DNA of 64,000 bases from Sphingopyxis sp. BE259 (GCF_031457495.1 NZ_JAVDWM010000001.1:3584001-3648000), one strand, 5' to 3'. Counted from the stretch's first letter, positions 34,082 to 44,708 are shown. The notes: generated from the sequence alone by a model not told the origin. Program-made: numbers and translations.

Positions 34082-34533
34082 CCACCAGCAACGCCCCGGC
34101 CTTTGCCGTCATCATGCTGCTGACCGGCATCGGTATCCCGGTCCTCGCCGCGCTCAACGGCGGGCTCGGCGGGCGGCTGGGCAGTCCGCTCGCGGCATCG
34201 ACGATCCTGTTCGGCCTCGCCTTTCTGATCGCCGCGACCGGCGCGCTGGCGACGGGGTCGCTCGGCCAGATCCGCTTTTCATCCGACGTCCCGTTCCATT
34301 TCTACTTCGGCGGGCTGTTCGTTGCGTTCTACGTGATCTCCGTGACCTTCATCGCCCCCAAATTCGGGGTCGGCAACGCGATCTTCTTCGTCCTTGTCGG
34401 CCAGCTCGCCAGCGCCGCGGTGATCGACCATTTCGCGCTGTTCGGATCGATGCGCTTCCCGGTCGATGCCAAGCGCCTCGCGGGCATCGCGCTGATGGTC
34501 GCGGGGGTGTATCTGGCGCGGCGGACGGGTTAG
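34078..34533 (+). CDS. YdcZ/DUF606-family membrane transporter
   Basis: A 151-residue protein with about five helices. It resembles the DUF606 (EamA-like, YdcZ) proteins, beginning AVIMLLTGIGIPVLAALNGGLGGRLGSP and ending FPVDAKRLAGIALMVAGVYLARR. These may act as paired or single small drug/metabolite exporters. It overlaps the tautomerase gene by 4 bases and closes the operon. Its stop codon overlaps that of the convergent DUF6265 gene by 4 bases. Confidence 0.85.
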   Translation: MTTSNAPAFAVIMLLTGIGIPVLAALNGGLGGRLGSPLAASTILFGLAFLIAATGALATGSLGQIRFSSDVPFHFYFGGLFVAFYVISVTFIAPKFGVGNAIFFVLVGQLASAAVIDHFALFGSMRFPVDAKRLAGIALMVAGVYLARRTG

Positions 34534-34973
34534 CGACGCCGGTAGACCCAGCGCATCGGCTTTGTCCCGTCGATCAGCGAAATCGTCGCGGTCAGCGTTT
34601 CGCCGGTGCGGACATAGGCGATACGCTGCGGATAATCATGCGCCGCATTTTCGAACGTCGCACGCGCAGTGTCCCGTCGCACCAGCCGAAACACCACTGG
34701 CGCCCCGCCCTGCGGCTGCGCCATATAGGCGAGCGCCCCGTCGGTGCCACGCACGATCCGCAGAAATTCGAAGTCGCGTAAAACATCGCCGCGCCCCGAT
34801 CGGCTGTGCCCCAGCATCACCCCGCCGCGCGGCGCCGTCCAGCTTTCCTCGGTCCACCGCCCGTCCGCCTCGCTGACCCATTGCCCCGCCAGCCATCCCA
34901 GGTCCTGGACGTTCGCCGCCGGACTTGCCGCCATCAGCAGCGCACCCAGCCCCGCCGCAAGCCATGCCTTCAT
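34530..34973 (-). CDS. Secreted DUF6265-type protein
   Basis: A 147-residue protein with a signal peptide (MKAWLAAGLGALLMAASPAA), then LGWLAGQWVSEADGRWTEESWTAPRGGVMLGHSRS. That segment is typical of the DUF6265 family, a lipocalin-like domain with FEFLRIVRGTDG and AHDYPQRIAYVRTG. Function unknown. It is convergent with YdcZ; upstream, across 68 bases, is the TonB receptor's 3' end on the same strand. Confidence 0.78.
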   Translation of the reverse strand: MKAWLAAGLGALLMAASPAANVQDLGWLAGQWVSEADGRWTEESWTAPRGGVMLGHSRSGRGDVLRDFEFLRIVRGTDGALAYMAQPQGGAPVVFRLVRRDTARATFENAAHDYPQRIAYVRTGETLTATISLIDGTKPMRWVYRRR

Positions 34974-35041
34974 CGGTGCCCTCCATGGTGACGCGACGAC
35001 AGTCGGCGTCGCGCCACCATGATAGCGCAGCGACGCCGCGC

Positions 35042-37348
35042 CTAAAAGCGCCCGACGACCTGCACCCCATAGAGCCGCGGTTCGGCGGGGATGAAGGTCG
35101 GGATGCCGAATGCGCCGCCGGTATTGCCGGCGTCGAGCAGATAATCCTCGTCGGTCGCGTTGCGGACGAAGCCGGCGATCTCGAACCGGTCGTCGGCAAA
35201 GCTCACCCCGGCGCGCGCGTTGACCAGCGTCACCGCATCCTGGCTGATCGCTTCGCGGTTCGGCACCTCGAAAAATATCTTGCTGCGATAGGTCACCGTC
35301 GGGGTCGCGAACAGCCGCATCCCGCCGCCCAGATCGGCGTTGATCGTGAACCCAGCCGCGGCCTGCCATTCGGGCTGGAGGCGGAAACGGTCGCCCGCGA
35401 ACACGCCGTTCGCCGCCTTGTCGTCGATACCGCCGTCGATATAGCCGACATTGCCGAACAGCCGGAACCAGTCGCTCACCGCAAAGCTCGCCTCGGCCTC
35501 GACCCCCAGGTTGCTCGCGGTCCCCGCGCTCTGGGTGATCGTCGTGCCATTGGGCTGGGTCACCGACACCTGGAAATTGTCATAGGTCTGGTAATAGACC
35601 CCCAGCGAGCCCGAAAAGCCGCCGCGCGCTGCCTTCAGCCCGACCTCGTAATTCCACACATTTTCCTCGGCAATCTGGCTGATGTTCGGCACCGGCCCCG
35701 CCGCCGTGCTGCGCGCGCCCAGATTGACGGTCGGCGACCGGCGCCCCTTCGACACGGTGGCGAACGCATTGAAGCCGCTCCCGAACCGATACAGGATGTT
35801 GAAGCGCGGCAGGAAGGCCTGGAAACTGTCCTCGCTGTAATAGGTCTGGCCGCCCGTATCGACCTGTCCCGGGATCAGCGACGCGCCGCCGCTGATGACC
35901 GACCGCGGCACCACGGCGAAAAAGCCCGAGCGACGCTTTTCGATCAGCGCCCGCACCCCGGCGGTCACCTCCAGCGCCTCGGTGGCGATCCAGGTGCCGT
36001 CGGCGAACACCGAATAGCTCTGGTTCTTGCCGATATTGCCAAAGGTCGAGCTGTACGGGATGGTCGTTGCCAATCCGGTCGTCAAAATCCCCGTCGCCGC
36101 CGCCGCCGCGACGCTGCCGTCGGGCGCGATACACGGCAGGTTCGGGATCAGCCGCGCCGCGCATTGCAGGAAAATGCCTTCCTCGCTGGAGAAGGGCACG
36201 ATCTGCGAGCCATCCTCGACAAAGCCGTTCCAGCCGAACGAGCCGCGAAACGCATCGCTCTTGTACGAAAAGCGCGTCTCGTGGTTATACTGCCACCCCT
36301 TGGCATCCTCGGCGAATTCCAGATACCAGGCGGCGCTGCCGTCGGCGTCGAACACCTCCAGCGAATCGAAATCGCGATAGCTGTTGATCATCGTGATCGT
36401 CCAATCGTCGGCGACCTGCCAGTCCAGCGTCAGATTGGCGTCGTAAACGTCGCGGCGCAGCCCCAGCTTGGCGAGCCCCAGCACGCTTTCGGACAAGGGC
36501 GAGCCGCCCAGCGCCGCATCGCCGAACGGGTTCGCCGGCCCCGACGCGGTCGGATAGGTGCCCGAGATAAAGGGCGTGCCGCTGTGCCGCTGGCGGTCAT
36601 AGGTCAGGATCAGGTCGGCGGTGAAATTTTCGGTCGGGGTCAGCCGCAGCGATCCGCGCACCCCCAGCTGGTCCTGCGCATAGAGATCCTCCTGGCCCGC
36701 CGCCAGGTTGCGGACATAACCGTCGCGCTGTTTCCATTCGGCGGCGACGCGCCCGGCAATCTTGTCCGACCCCAGGTTGATGAAGCCGCCCAGCGTGATC
36801 GCGTCGAAATTGCCGTAACTCGCGTTCACTTCGCCCGCAAAGCCGGGTTTGGGCCGCGCCGAAATGATGCTGATCGCGCCGACCGCCGATGCGGTGCCGA
36901 ACAGCGTCGCCTGCGGCCCCTTGATCACCTCGATCCGGTCGACGTCGTAAATCGCCTGATACGACCCGCGCGAACGCGAAATGTCGGTGCCGTTGTAATA
37001 CAGCGTGACGCGCGCCGCCTGCTGCGCCGAACCGCTGTCCGACGTGATGCCGCGGATGACGACGCCCGGATTGTTGGCGCTCTGTTCCTGGATGTTGAGC
37101 CCGGGGACATAGTTCGACAGTTCGTCGAGGTCGCTGATGCCCAGATTGCGCAGCTGCACGCCACTGGTCGCCGAAATGGTGATCGGCACGTCGATCGACC
37201 GTTGCTCAATCTTTTGCGCGGTGACGACGATGTCACCGCCCGATGCCGCACGATCGTCGGCGGTAGGCGCCGCATCGGCCTGCGCGAGCGCGGGGGTGGC
37301 GGTGGCGGCGAGCAGCAACAGGGTGAACGCACGAACGGAGCGAGCCAT
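35042..37348 (-). CDS. TonB-dependent outer membrane receptor
   Basis: A 768-residue receptor with a signal peptide ending ATPALAQA. The plug domain (IVVTAQKIEQRSIDVPITISATSGVQL ... LGISDLDELSNYVPGLNIQEQ ... GIRGI-type repeat) is followed by a 22-strand barrel ending RLYGVQVVGRF with C-terminal Phe. It imports a bulky ligand (siderophore, vitamin or glycan) using the Ton complex; the ligand is not predictable. No transport partner is adjacent. An imperfect palindrome lies about 23 bases upstream of the start. Confidence 0.92.
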   Translation of the reverse strand: MARSVRAFTLLLLAATATPALAQADAAPTADDRAASGGDIVVTAQKIEQRSIDVPITISATSGVQLRNLGISDLDELSNYVPGLNIQEQSANNPGVVIRGITSDSGSAQQAARVTLYYNGTDISRSRGSYQAIYDVDRIEVIKGPQATLFGTASAVGAISIISARPKPGFAGEVNASYGNFDAITLGGFINLGSDKIAGRVAAEWKQRDGYVRNLAAGQEDLYAQDQLGVRGSLRLTPTENFTADLILTYDRQRHSGTPFISGTYPTASGPANPFGDAALGGSPLSESVLGLAKLGLRRDVYDANLTLDWQVADDWTITMINSYRDFDSLEVFDADGSAAWYLEFAEDAKGWQYNHETRFSYKSDAFRGSFGWNGFVEDGSQIVPFSSEEGIFLQCAARLIPNLPCIAPDGSVAAAAATGILTTGLATTIPYSSTFGNIGKNQSYSVFADGTWIATEALEVTAGVRALIEKRRSGFFAVVPRSVISGGASLIPGQVDTGGQTYYSEDSFQAFLPRFNILYRFGSGFNAFATVSKGRRSPTVNLGARSTAAGPVPNISQIAEENVWNYEVGLKAARGGFSGSLGVYYQTYDNFQVSVTQPNGTTITQSAGTASNLGVEAEASFAVSDWFRLFGNVGYIDGGIDDKAANGVFAGDRFRLQPEWQAAAGFTINADLGGGMRLFATPTVTYRSKIFFEVPNREAISQDAVTLVNARAGVSFADDRFEIAGFVRNATDEDYLLDAGNTGGAFGIPTFIPAEPRLYGVQVVGRF

Positions 37349-37370
37349 GGGAGAGACCTTTTTGTTTTGA

Positions 37371-37390
37371 GTTTTGTTCGGAAACGAAAC
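37371..37390 (-). promoter_or_regulatory. Candidate operator palindrome upstream of the TonB receptor
   Basis: GTTTTGTT-CGGA-AACGAAAC: 8-base arms with one mismatch, about 23 bases before the receptor's ATG. It is the only obvious dyad in the 204-base divergent spacer with the DUF4189 gene. No regulator gene adjoins it, and there is no direct proof of binding. Confidence 0.35.
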
Positions 37391-37552
37391 GGCGGACGTC
37401 GCTCGCCCTTTGCCGCCCCGCGGCGTCGTTTCCGTGTCGGCGCAGCGACAGGATGATGACAGGTCCGCGCCCGATTGTGACAGCGCGGCGCCGACGCCAG
37501 GCACCTGCACCAGTACATCAACAGGTTGTGTGATCCGCCAAGCCGCTGATAA

Positions 37553-38470
37553 ATGACCCCTATGATCTCGCGTCTTGCTCTCGGCTTGCTGGCCGCTCTC
37601 GCCTTTGCGCTTTTGGCGCTGCCGCAACCGGCCCACGCCGCCTTCCCATGCCCCGGCGGCCCCGCTCCCGGCCAGGTCCAGGTCGGCGTGTCGGGGGGCA
37701 GCCACGGCGTCGCCGCGGTGCCGATGTGCGAAAACACCGGTGGTGGCGGCGACGATGGCGGCGGTGGCGGGGTCTATTACATCTATGGCTCGATCGCCTG
37801 GCATCCCGACGCCGACGATGTCTGGATGGTGGGCAATTACGACGCGCCCTATGCCGCCGAGCGCGAGGCGCTGGCGGCTTGCAACTCCGCAATGGGCGGC
37901 GGTTGCAGCTCGATCGGCGAATGGCATAATTCGTCGATGGCGATCATTCGCGACCGCAATGGCGTGCTGTGGAACGCCTGGACCGGCAATGGCGGCGCGG
38001 CGCGCAAACGGACGCTGGCCGAATGCAGCGCCAAACAGCATGTCCCGTGTCAGGTGCTCGCGACCTTCTCGTCGGGCAAGCGCCGCCACGCGCCGAACCT
38101 TGCCACCGCGCGCAAGCTCTACGCCGTTGGCGCGTGGGTCGAGGGGACCGAGGGGTTCGACAGCCGCCTCTACATCGCCAGCGGCCAGCGCGATGCCAGG
38201 GCCGCCGAGCGCCTCGCGCTCGACGCCTGCACCAAGGCGACGAAGCAGCGCTGCGCGATCCTTGCCTTTGTCGGCAACGGGACGATCCAGACCTATCGCC
38301 TCGGCGCCAGCGACCAGAGCGCCACCGTCGAAGCCAATGCCAAACGCGCCGCACAGGCCGCACAGGCCAATTGCAAGAAGCGCAAACAGCCCTGCACCCT
38401 CCAGCGCGCCTATGACAGCCGCACCCCCGGCGAATTCGTCCACGACTTCATGGCGACAGCGCCAAAATAG
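37553..38470 (+). CDS. Secreted protein with two DUF4189 domains
   Basis: A 305-residue protein with a signal peptide (cleavage near PAHA-AF), then a Gly/Asp-rich linker (GGGGDDGGGGG). Two DUF4189-type repeats follow: one with AEREALAACNSAMGGGCSSIGEWHNSSMAII, the other with AAERLALDACTKATKQRCAILAFVGNG. Each pairs two cysteines. DUF4189 modules occur in secreted bacterial proteins of unknown function. Starts at 37553 and 37562 are both possible. Confidence 0.82.
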   Translation: MTPMISRLALGLLAALAFALLALPQPAHAAFPCPGGPAPGQVQVGVSGGSHGVAAVPMCENTGGGGDDGGGGGVYYIYGSIAWHPDADDVWMVGNYDAPYAAEREALAACNSAMGGGCSSIGEWHNSSMAIIRDRNGVLWNAWTGNGGAARKRTLAECSAKQHVPCQVLATFSSGKRRHAPNLATARKLYAVGAWVEGTEGFDSRLYIASGQRDARAAERLALDACTKATKQRCAILAFVGNGTIQTYRLGASDQSATVEANAKRAAQAAQANCKKRKQPCTLQRAYDSRTPGEFVHDFMATAPK

Positions 38471-38715
38471 CCGCAATACCCTGCCCAGGCCGCCGACCCC
38501 GGCGGCTCCCGATCCCGCCTCGGCCCGCTCCCGGCGGCCGCGCTTTGGCGCGCGCCAACGGCAGCCAGCGACGCCGGGATCGATATAATGACCCGGGTCT
38601 CTGGGCCGGTTTTCATCACCGCATAGTCAGAGATATAGACGCAATCCTCCGGGGCATAAGAAAATAAAAATAACGTATAAAATAGAATTTCCCCCAAAAT
38701 CACTCAGGAGGTCAT

Positions 38716-39474
38716 GTGACTGTTTCCATAAAGGATTTGATCGAAGAATCATTGAACCACCGCGCCGTAAATCACCCTTATCTTGCCGCGTTAGATACCA
38801 ATGACCTGCCCGATAGCGATTGGGCGCTGCGCGATTTTGCAGAACATTATTACGGCTATTCGCTGCATTTCCCGCGCTATCTGACCACGGTGATTTCCAA
38901 ACTCGAAATTCCCGCACATCGCCACAGCCTGCTCCAGAATCTGACCGAGGAATCGGGCATTTACGACGATGAGGAATATGCCGAACTGGCGGCGGTCGGG
39001 GTCGAGCGCGAATGGATCGAGGGCATCCCGCATCCGCAATTGTTCCGCCGCTTTCGCGAAGCGACCGGCATCACCGCCCCCTATGTCGCAGAGGATGACG
39101 CGATCGAGCTGGTGTGCTGGCGCGAATCCTTTCTGACCACGTTGACCCATGGCTCGGCCGCCGAGGCCTTGGGCGCGCTCGGCCTTGGTACTGAAAATAT
39201 CGTCAGCACCATCTACATCCCGTTCGTCAACGCGCTCGCCCGCACCGATCTGCACCCGCGCGACACGGTGTTCTTTCCGCTGCATACGGCGGTCGACGAC
39301 CATCACCAGGAAGCGCTGGAGGAGATCTCGCTGGCCTTTGCCGCCACCCCGGCGGGCAAGGGCGACCTGCGCCGCGGGATGATCAAGGCGCTGTCGCTGC
39401 GCTCGTCCTTTTGGGATTGGCTCTACGAACGCGCGCTGGCCCGCGCCGAGCGTCCCGCCATGGCGATGGCTTAG
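38716..39474 (+). CDS. Haem-oxygenase-like di-iron (HDO) or TenA-like protein
   Basis: A 252-residue all-helical protein annotated in relatives as iron-containing redox enzyme family. Candidate metal ligands are E and H in AEHYYGYSLHFPRYL, E in LTEESG, E in CWRESFLTT, and D/H in HTAVDDHHQEALEE. This E...H...D-x-x-H pattern fits HDO enzymes such as UndA. Alternatively it is a TenA-like thiaminase. GTG start at 38716 with AGGAGG close upstream. An AT-rich stretch including TATAAAAT (38676-38683) precedes it. A cupin gene follows 12 bases later. Confidence 0.75.
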   Translation: MTVSIKDLIEESLNHRAVNHPYLAALDTNDLPDSDWALRDFAEHYYGYSLHFPRYLTTVISKLEIPAHRHSLLQNLTEESGIYDDEEYAELAAVGVEREWIEGIPHPQLFRRFREATGITAPYVAEDDAIELVCWRESFLTTLTHGSAAEALGALGLGTENIVSTIYIPFVNALARTDLHPRDTVFFPLHTAVDDHHQEALEEISLAFAATPAGKGDLRRGMIKALSLRSSFWDWLYERALARAERPAMAMA

Positions 39475-39486
39475 GGGAGCCGGGGG

Positions 39487-39984
39487 ATGAACGCCGACCT
39501 GCTGGCCCTCATCGACAATATCGAAGCGCGCCAACCGCTCGCCGCCGACGCCCCGGTCGGCGCGTTTCATGCCGACCCTGGGACCAGCCACCGTCAGATT
39601 TATCGCAACCGCAACGCCAAGCTCGGCATCGATTTCGCCGTCGATGTCCTCGACTTTCCGGGGACTCAGGCGTTCGATGCGCGGGTGGTGCGGATCGCGG
39701 CGGGGTGCAACAACGAACTCCACAAGCATGCGCATGAATCGTTGTTCTACGTGATCAGCGGCAGCGCCGAGGTGCGGATCGGCGACGCGGCGTTGACGCT
39801 GAACTCCGGCGGCCTCGCCTTTGTCCCGCGCTGGGTGTTCCACCAGTCGAAAAACCTGTCGCAAACCGACGAACTGGTGATCCTGGCGATCACCGATTTC
39901 GGGCTGACCCGGGCGGTGCTGGGCGATTATGACAAGCGCACCCGGCTCGCGGTGGGCGGCGTCGATGCGCTGGATCATCGATGA
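39487..39984 (+). CDS. Cupin-domain protein
   Basis: A 165-residue single-domain cupin. Motif 1 runs from HKHAHESLFYVISGSAEV (two His and Glu metal ligands) and motif 2 is GLAFVPRWVFHQSKN. An N-terminal segment of about 60 residues precedes the barrel. It is 12 bases behind the di-iron gene, so the two are co-transcribed. Cupins of this size act as metal-dependent dioxygenases, isomerases or ligand sensors; the role is not visible. The end of the gene is followed by a 14-bp perfect hairpin. Confidence 0.85.
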   Translation: MNADLLALIDNIEARQPLAADAPVGAFHADPGTSHRQIYRNRNAKLGIDFAVDVLDFPGTQAFDARVVRIAAGCNNELHKHAHESLFYVISGSAEVRIGDAALTLNSGGLAFVPRWVFHQSKNLSQTDELVILAITDFGLTRAVLGDYDKRTRLAVGGVDALDHR

Positions 39985-39997
39985 CCGCGATCTGATC

Positions 39998-40034
39998 GGC
40001 GGCGCGCGCGCCGATGGACAGCGCGCGCGCCGCC
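39998..40034. other. Perfect 14-base inverted repeat between cupin gene and riboswitch
   Basis: GGCGGCGCGCGCGC (39998-40011) and GCGCGCGCGCCGCC (40021-40034) are exact reverse complements around a 9-base loop, CGATGGACA. The stem is stable but has no T tract, so it could be a Rho-dependent stop, a processing hairpin or a Z-DNA-prone alternation. Confidence 0.7.
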
Positions 40035-40050
40035 GCCTATAGTCCGCCCA

Positions 40051-42091
<2,041 letters not shown>

Positions 42092-42121
42092 CGCGCATTC
42101 CTCCCTAATTTGAGTGGGAGC

Positions 42122-43900
42122 TTAGTCACCATCAGAGGATATTAAGCGATGCAGGCCTGCGAGCGCCTGCATCGTCCTCATTAGCATTTGTAGGCCTTGC
42201 TCAATCGGTTCTAGCGTCCTGTCTATACCGGCCAACTTGAAAGCCTCCTCCAATTCCGACGAGGGCAGGTGAGCGTCGGCGCCTCGTAGCTCATATATTC
42301 CAACCAGTCTGGTTAGAGATCTACGGGCGAGGTCATCAGAAACTAATGTGGACAACACGCGCTCTAAAGATTTGATTGAACCGGTCCCCCCACCGCCTTT
42401 CGGCGGAGGGGCAATTTTTTGTAGTTCGGAGCTATCAATCGCTTCGACGATAAGGCGGGAAATATCCTTTGCGAGGGCGAAAACGCCATGCTGATCCAGC
42501 GCCCTAAATCGATGGATGGACGCCAAAATACTGGCGCGAGACTCATGCTTGCGAAACAAATGAACGCCAAAGCGAGCGGCGAATTTTTCGTCTATGTCCT
42601 GCAATGCTTCGGCCAGATGCGCTTCAGGCGCCATAGTCCCGGCGGGGCGCGACTTCATTTGCGCGTCAAGCAACTCTTTGGAAACGCCTCCTTCAGGCGA
42701 GACATTGAATCCTTGCCAGATGCGCCGCTGCCATTCCGGCAACCGCGCGATGTCGTATGCATAAACGGTTACCAAGCCGATCCGGTTTATACCGAAATGC
42801 ACTCGATAGCCTGACGAAAGCTCCAAACCAGCGGTATCTAACGTGTACCAAGCCAGTTTCACTCCTCGACGCGAAACCATATCCGGGATCACGTCCGGCC
42901 TGAACCAAAGGTATTTCCCGATATCTTCATTGTTCAAATCATCTGCGGCTTGTGTCTCGCCGGAAGCAGAGACGATGAACGCTACGCTAGACGCGACCTT
43001 ATCACGTCGGATGCGCGGACTTTTCTCGGCAGGTTCGATCCATTCTTCCGCCCAGATTTCGCCTTCCACCCGATATACAGTCGCTCCTCCCCGTGAAAAT
43101 GTATGAGACGAATAGTCAGTATTGTCTTCTGCCTCATCGCCGAAGACAGGCACGTCTGCATCCGGGTCAACGTCGGTACGCCAAACATGAAACACCGCAG
43201 TTTGGGAACCGATCCTATCTCCCGAACCTTCATGAATAGGGAAATTTCGCCCCACCCATCGGAAGTTTGGGCGTTCTTCGGTCACCTCTTCAGACGTGAT
43301 ATCAAACCGGCGGGTGTCCTCAACGATCGCATCTCGATCGCGATACCACACTAGCCGCAAAGCCATTTTTCGTGCTGCCAAGTAGTCCCGAAGATGGTCC
43401 GCTCTTGCTTCAAGGCGCCGGGGAGAACCCTCTTCGTCTCTTATAAGACGAACTACTTCGACGTATCCTTCTTCCGGTCGAACCCAAATATCACCCTCTC
43501 GTAACAGTCCCAATGCGATGACAAAATCTTGATGTAAATGCCATTCAGCCAGATGATCCAAACCAAAGCTTTGAGGTAATACCAATTCTATGCCGGTGGT
43601 ATAATCGGAAGGCCAATCATCCCAATACTCATCCGCCGCCTTATACGCCTTCTCATCAGCACAGCTGTTAATCACGTGTATTAGCCCAATGTCCATCCAG
43701 CCGAGCTTCTCTCCTTCCTCGCGGTGAGCCAGATGGACGGCCAAACTTGCACAGCAAAATGACTCGCGCAGGTATCCAAGATCGCCATACTTGCCGACCG
43801 AGAGAATATCCTCGGACGCACGGAGTGGTATCCAAACGGAGTCAGCAACTTTTCGGCCTTTTAGATCGGGATATCGAAACCAATTATCGGGAATTGCCAT
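42122..43900 (-). CDS. Orphan 592-residue cytosolic protein with HEPN-like C-terminal motif
   Basis: I do not recognise this family. There is no signal peptide or transmembrane helix. The N-terminal part is acidic and Trp/Tyr-rich (DNWFRYPDLKGRKVADSVWIPLR). Residues about 495-506 are a Gly/Pro linker (PPPKGGGGTGS). The last ~80 residues are helical and contain IYELRGADAHLPS, an R-x4-H motif (R539, H544) with a tyrosine three residues before the arginine, as in HEPN ribonuclease folds. GC is visibly below its neighbours (43501-43560: 25 of 60 G/C; thiC 41761-41820: 37 of 60). It is convergent with thiC. Start ATG 43900; a TTG at 43912 is possible. Confidence 0.75.
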   Translation of the reverse strand: MAIPDNWFRYPDLKGRKVADSVWIPLRASEDILSVGKYGDLGYLRESFCCASLAVHLAHREEGEKLGWMDIGLIHVINSCADEKAYKAADEYWDDWPSDYTTGIELVLPQSFGLDHLAEWHLHQDFVIALGLLREGDIWVRPEEGYVEVVRLIRDEEGSPRRLEARADHLRDYLAARKMALRLVWYRDRDAIVEDTRRFDITSEEVTEERPNFRWVGRNFPIHEGSGDRIGSQTAVFHVWRTDVDPDADVPVFGDEAEDNTDYSSHTFSRGGATVYRVEGEIWAEEWIEPAEKSPRIRRDKVASSVAFIVSASGETQAADDLNNEDIGKYLWFRPDVIPDMVSRRGVKLAWYTLDTAGLELSSGYRVHFGINRIGLVTVYAYDIARLPEWQRRIWQGFNVSPEGGVSKELLDAQMKSRPAGTMAPEAHLAEALQDIDEKFAARFGVHLFRKHESRASILASIHRFRALDQHGVFALAKDISRLIVEAIDSSELQKIAPPPKGGGGTGSIKSLERVLSTLVSDDLARRSLTRLVGIYELRGADAHLPSSELEEAFKLAGIDRTLEPIEQGLQMLMRTMQALAGLHRLISSDGD

Positions 43901-43959
43901 AGTGTTTTCCAAGTTTTTCGGGAATTACGGTACAGTTTCGTTAACGCCCAAACCCACAC

Positions 43960-44571
43960 CTACTCCACCACCATCAGCTGCGACGGAAACGGCACCGCCA
44001 GCGCCGCCGCCGCCTCGGCATCGCCGTCCAGCCATGTCGCATAATCATCCTCGGCCAGGATCACCGGCATCGCCTTGGGGTGCAGCAGCGCGACCAGCGG
44101 GTTGGGGGCGCAGGTCAGAAACGCATAGGCGTCGCCGACCGCGGTCGGGCGCCACAGCCCCGCGAACGCCGCGACCTCGCGGTCGGCGACGCGGAACCAA
44201 TGCTCGTCCTTCGTCCCCTTGCCGTCCGGCCCCAATTTCGGTTCGGCAAAGCGGCTGAATGGCACCAGGCACCGCTGCGCCGGGCGTTTCAGCATATTGG
44301 CCCAGAACGGGCTGGCCAGGTTGCGGACGTTGGTGACATATTTGGTCACCGTCGTCCCCGGCCGCTTGCCGGGCAGGGTCAGCGGCACCCCCCACACCAT
44401 CTCGCCCGCGACGCGCGTGCCGTCGACCGTCCGCACCACCTCGCCCATCCGCCGCGGCCACACGTCGATCCGCGTCTCCGAAAAGGGCGGGTCATAAACA
44501 TGCGGGTCGATCCCGATATATTGCCGCCACGTCGGGATCGCTTCGGGGTGATTCTGATAATGGTTGCACAT
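43960..44571 (-). CDS. SRAP/HMCES-type abasic-site protein (YedK family)
   Basis: A 203-residue protein starting M-C-N-H-Y, so Met removal exposes the catalytic Cys-2 that cross-links to abasic sites in single-stranded DNA. Further family residues are seen: N in TNVRNLASPFW, E in PFSRFAEPKLG, and H in LLHPKAMPVILAED. HMCES/YedK proteins protect replication forks by forming a thiazolidine DNA-protein link. The chosen ATG 44571 is the one that gives Cys-2; a longer frame to 44664 does not. The gene to its left (42122-43900) is on the same strand, 59 bases away. Confidence 0.93.
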   Translation of the reverse strand: MCNHYQNHPEAIPTWRQYIGIDPHVYDPPFSETRIDVWPRRMGEVVRTVDGTRVAGEMVWGVPLTLPGKRPGTTVTKYVTNVRNLASPFWANMLKRPAQRCLVPFSRFAEPKLGPDGKGTKDEHWFRVADREVAAFAGLWRPTAVGDAYAFLTCAPNPLVALLHPKAMPVILAEDDYATWLDGDAEAAAALAVPFPSQLMVVE

Positions 44572-44708
44572 GACGCGCGGCATCATGCCCGAAACCCAAG
44601 CATTGCCAATCCCCCAACGCCCGGCATATCCGCCGCACAAAGCATGATGGCCGTTTTCCACCAAATCGCCATTTCGTTGAAAACGACGGCCCGGTTTTCA
44701 ACGAACAG

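Noticed and set aside
34925..35041. Regulatory link between the DUF6265 gene and the TonB receptor
   Set aside because: The 68-base gap has no palindrome or promoter-like motif. Co-transcription is possible but not shown.
34925..37456. 843-codon open frame opposite the first TonB receptor
   Set aside because: Codon-bias mirror. The receptor frame carries signal peptide, plug and barrel motifs.
38676..38683. TATAAAAT as a firm -10 promoter element for the di-iron gene
   Set aside because: A clear -35 partner was not found. Kept only as a hint in the gene entry.
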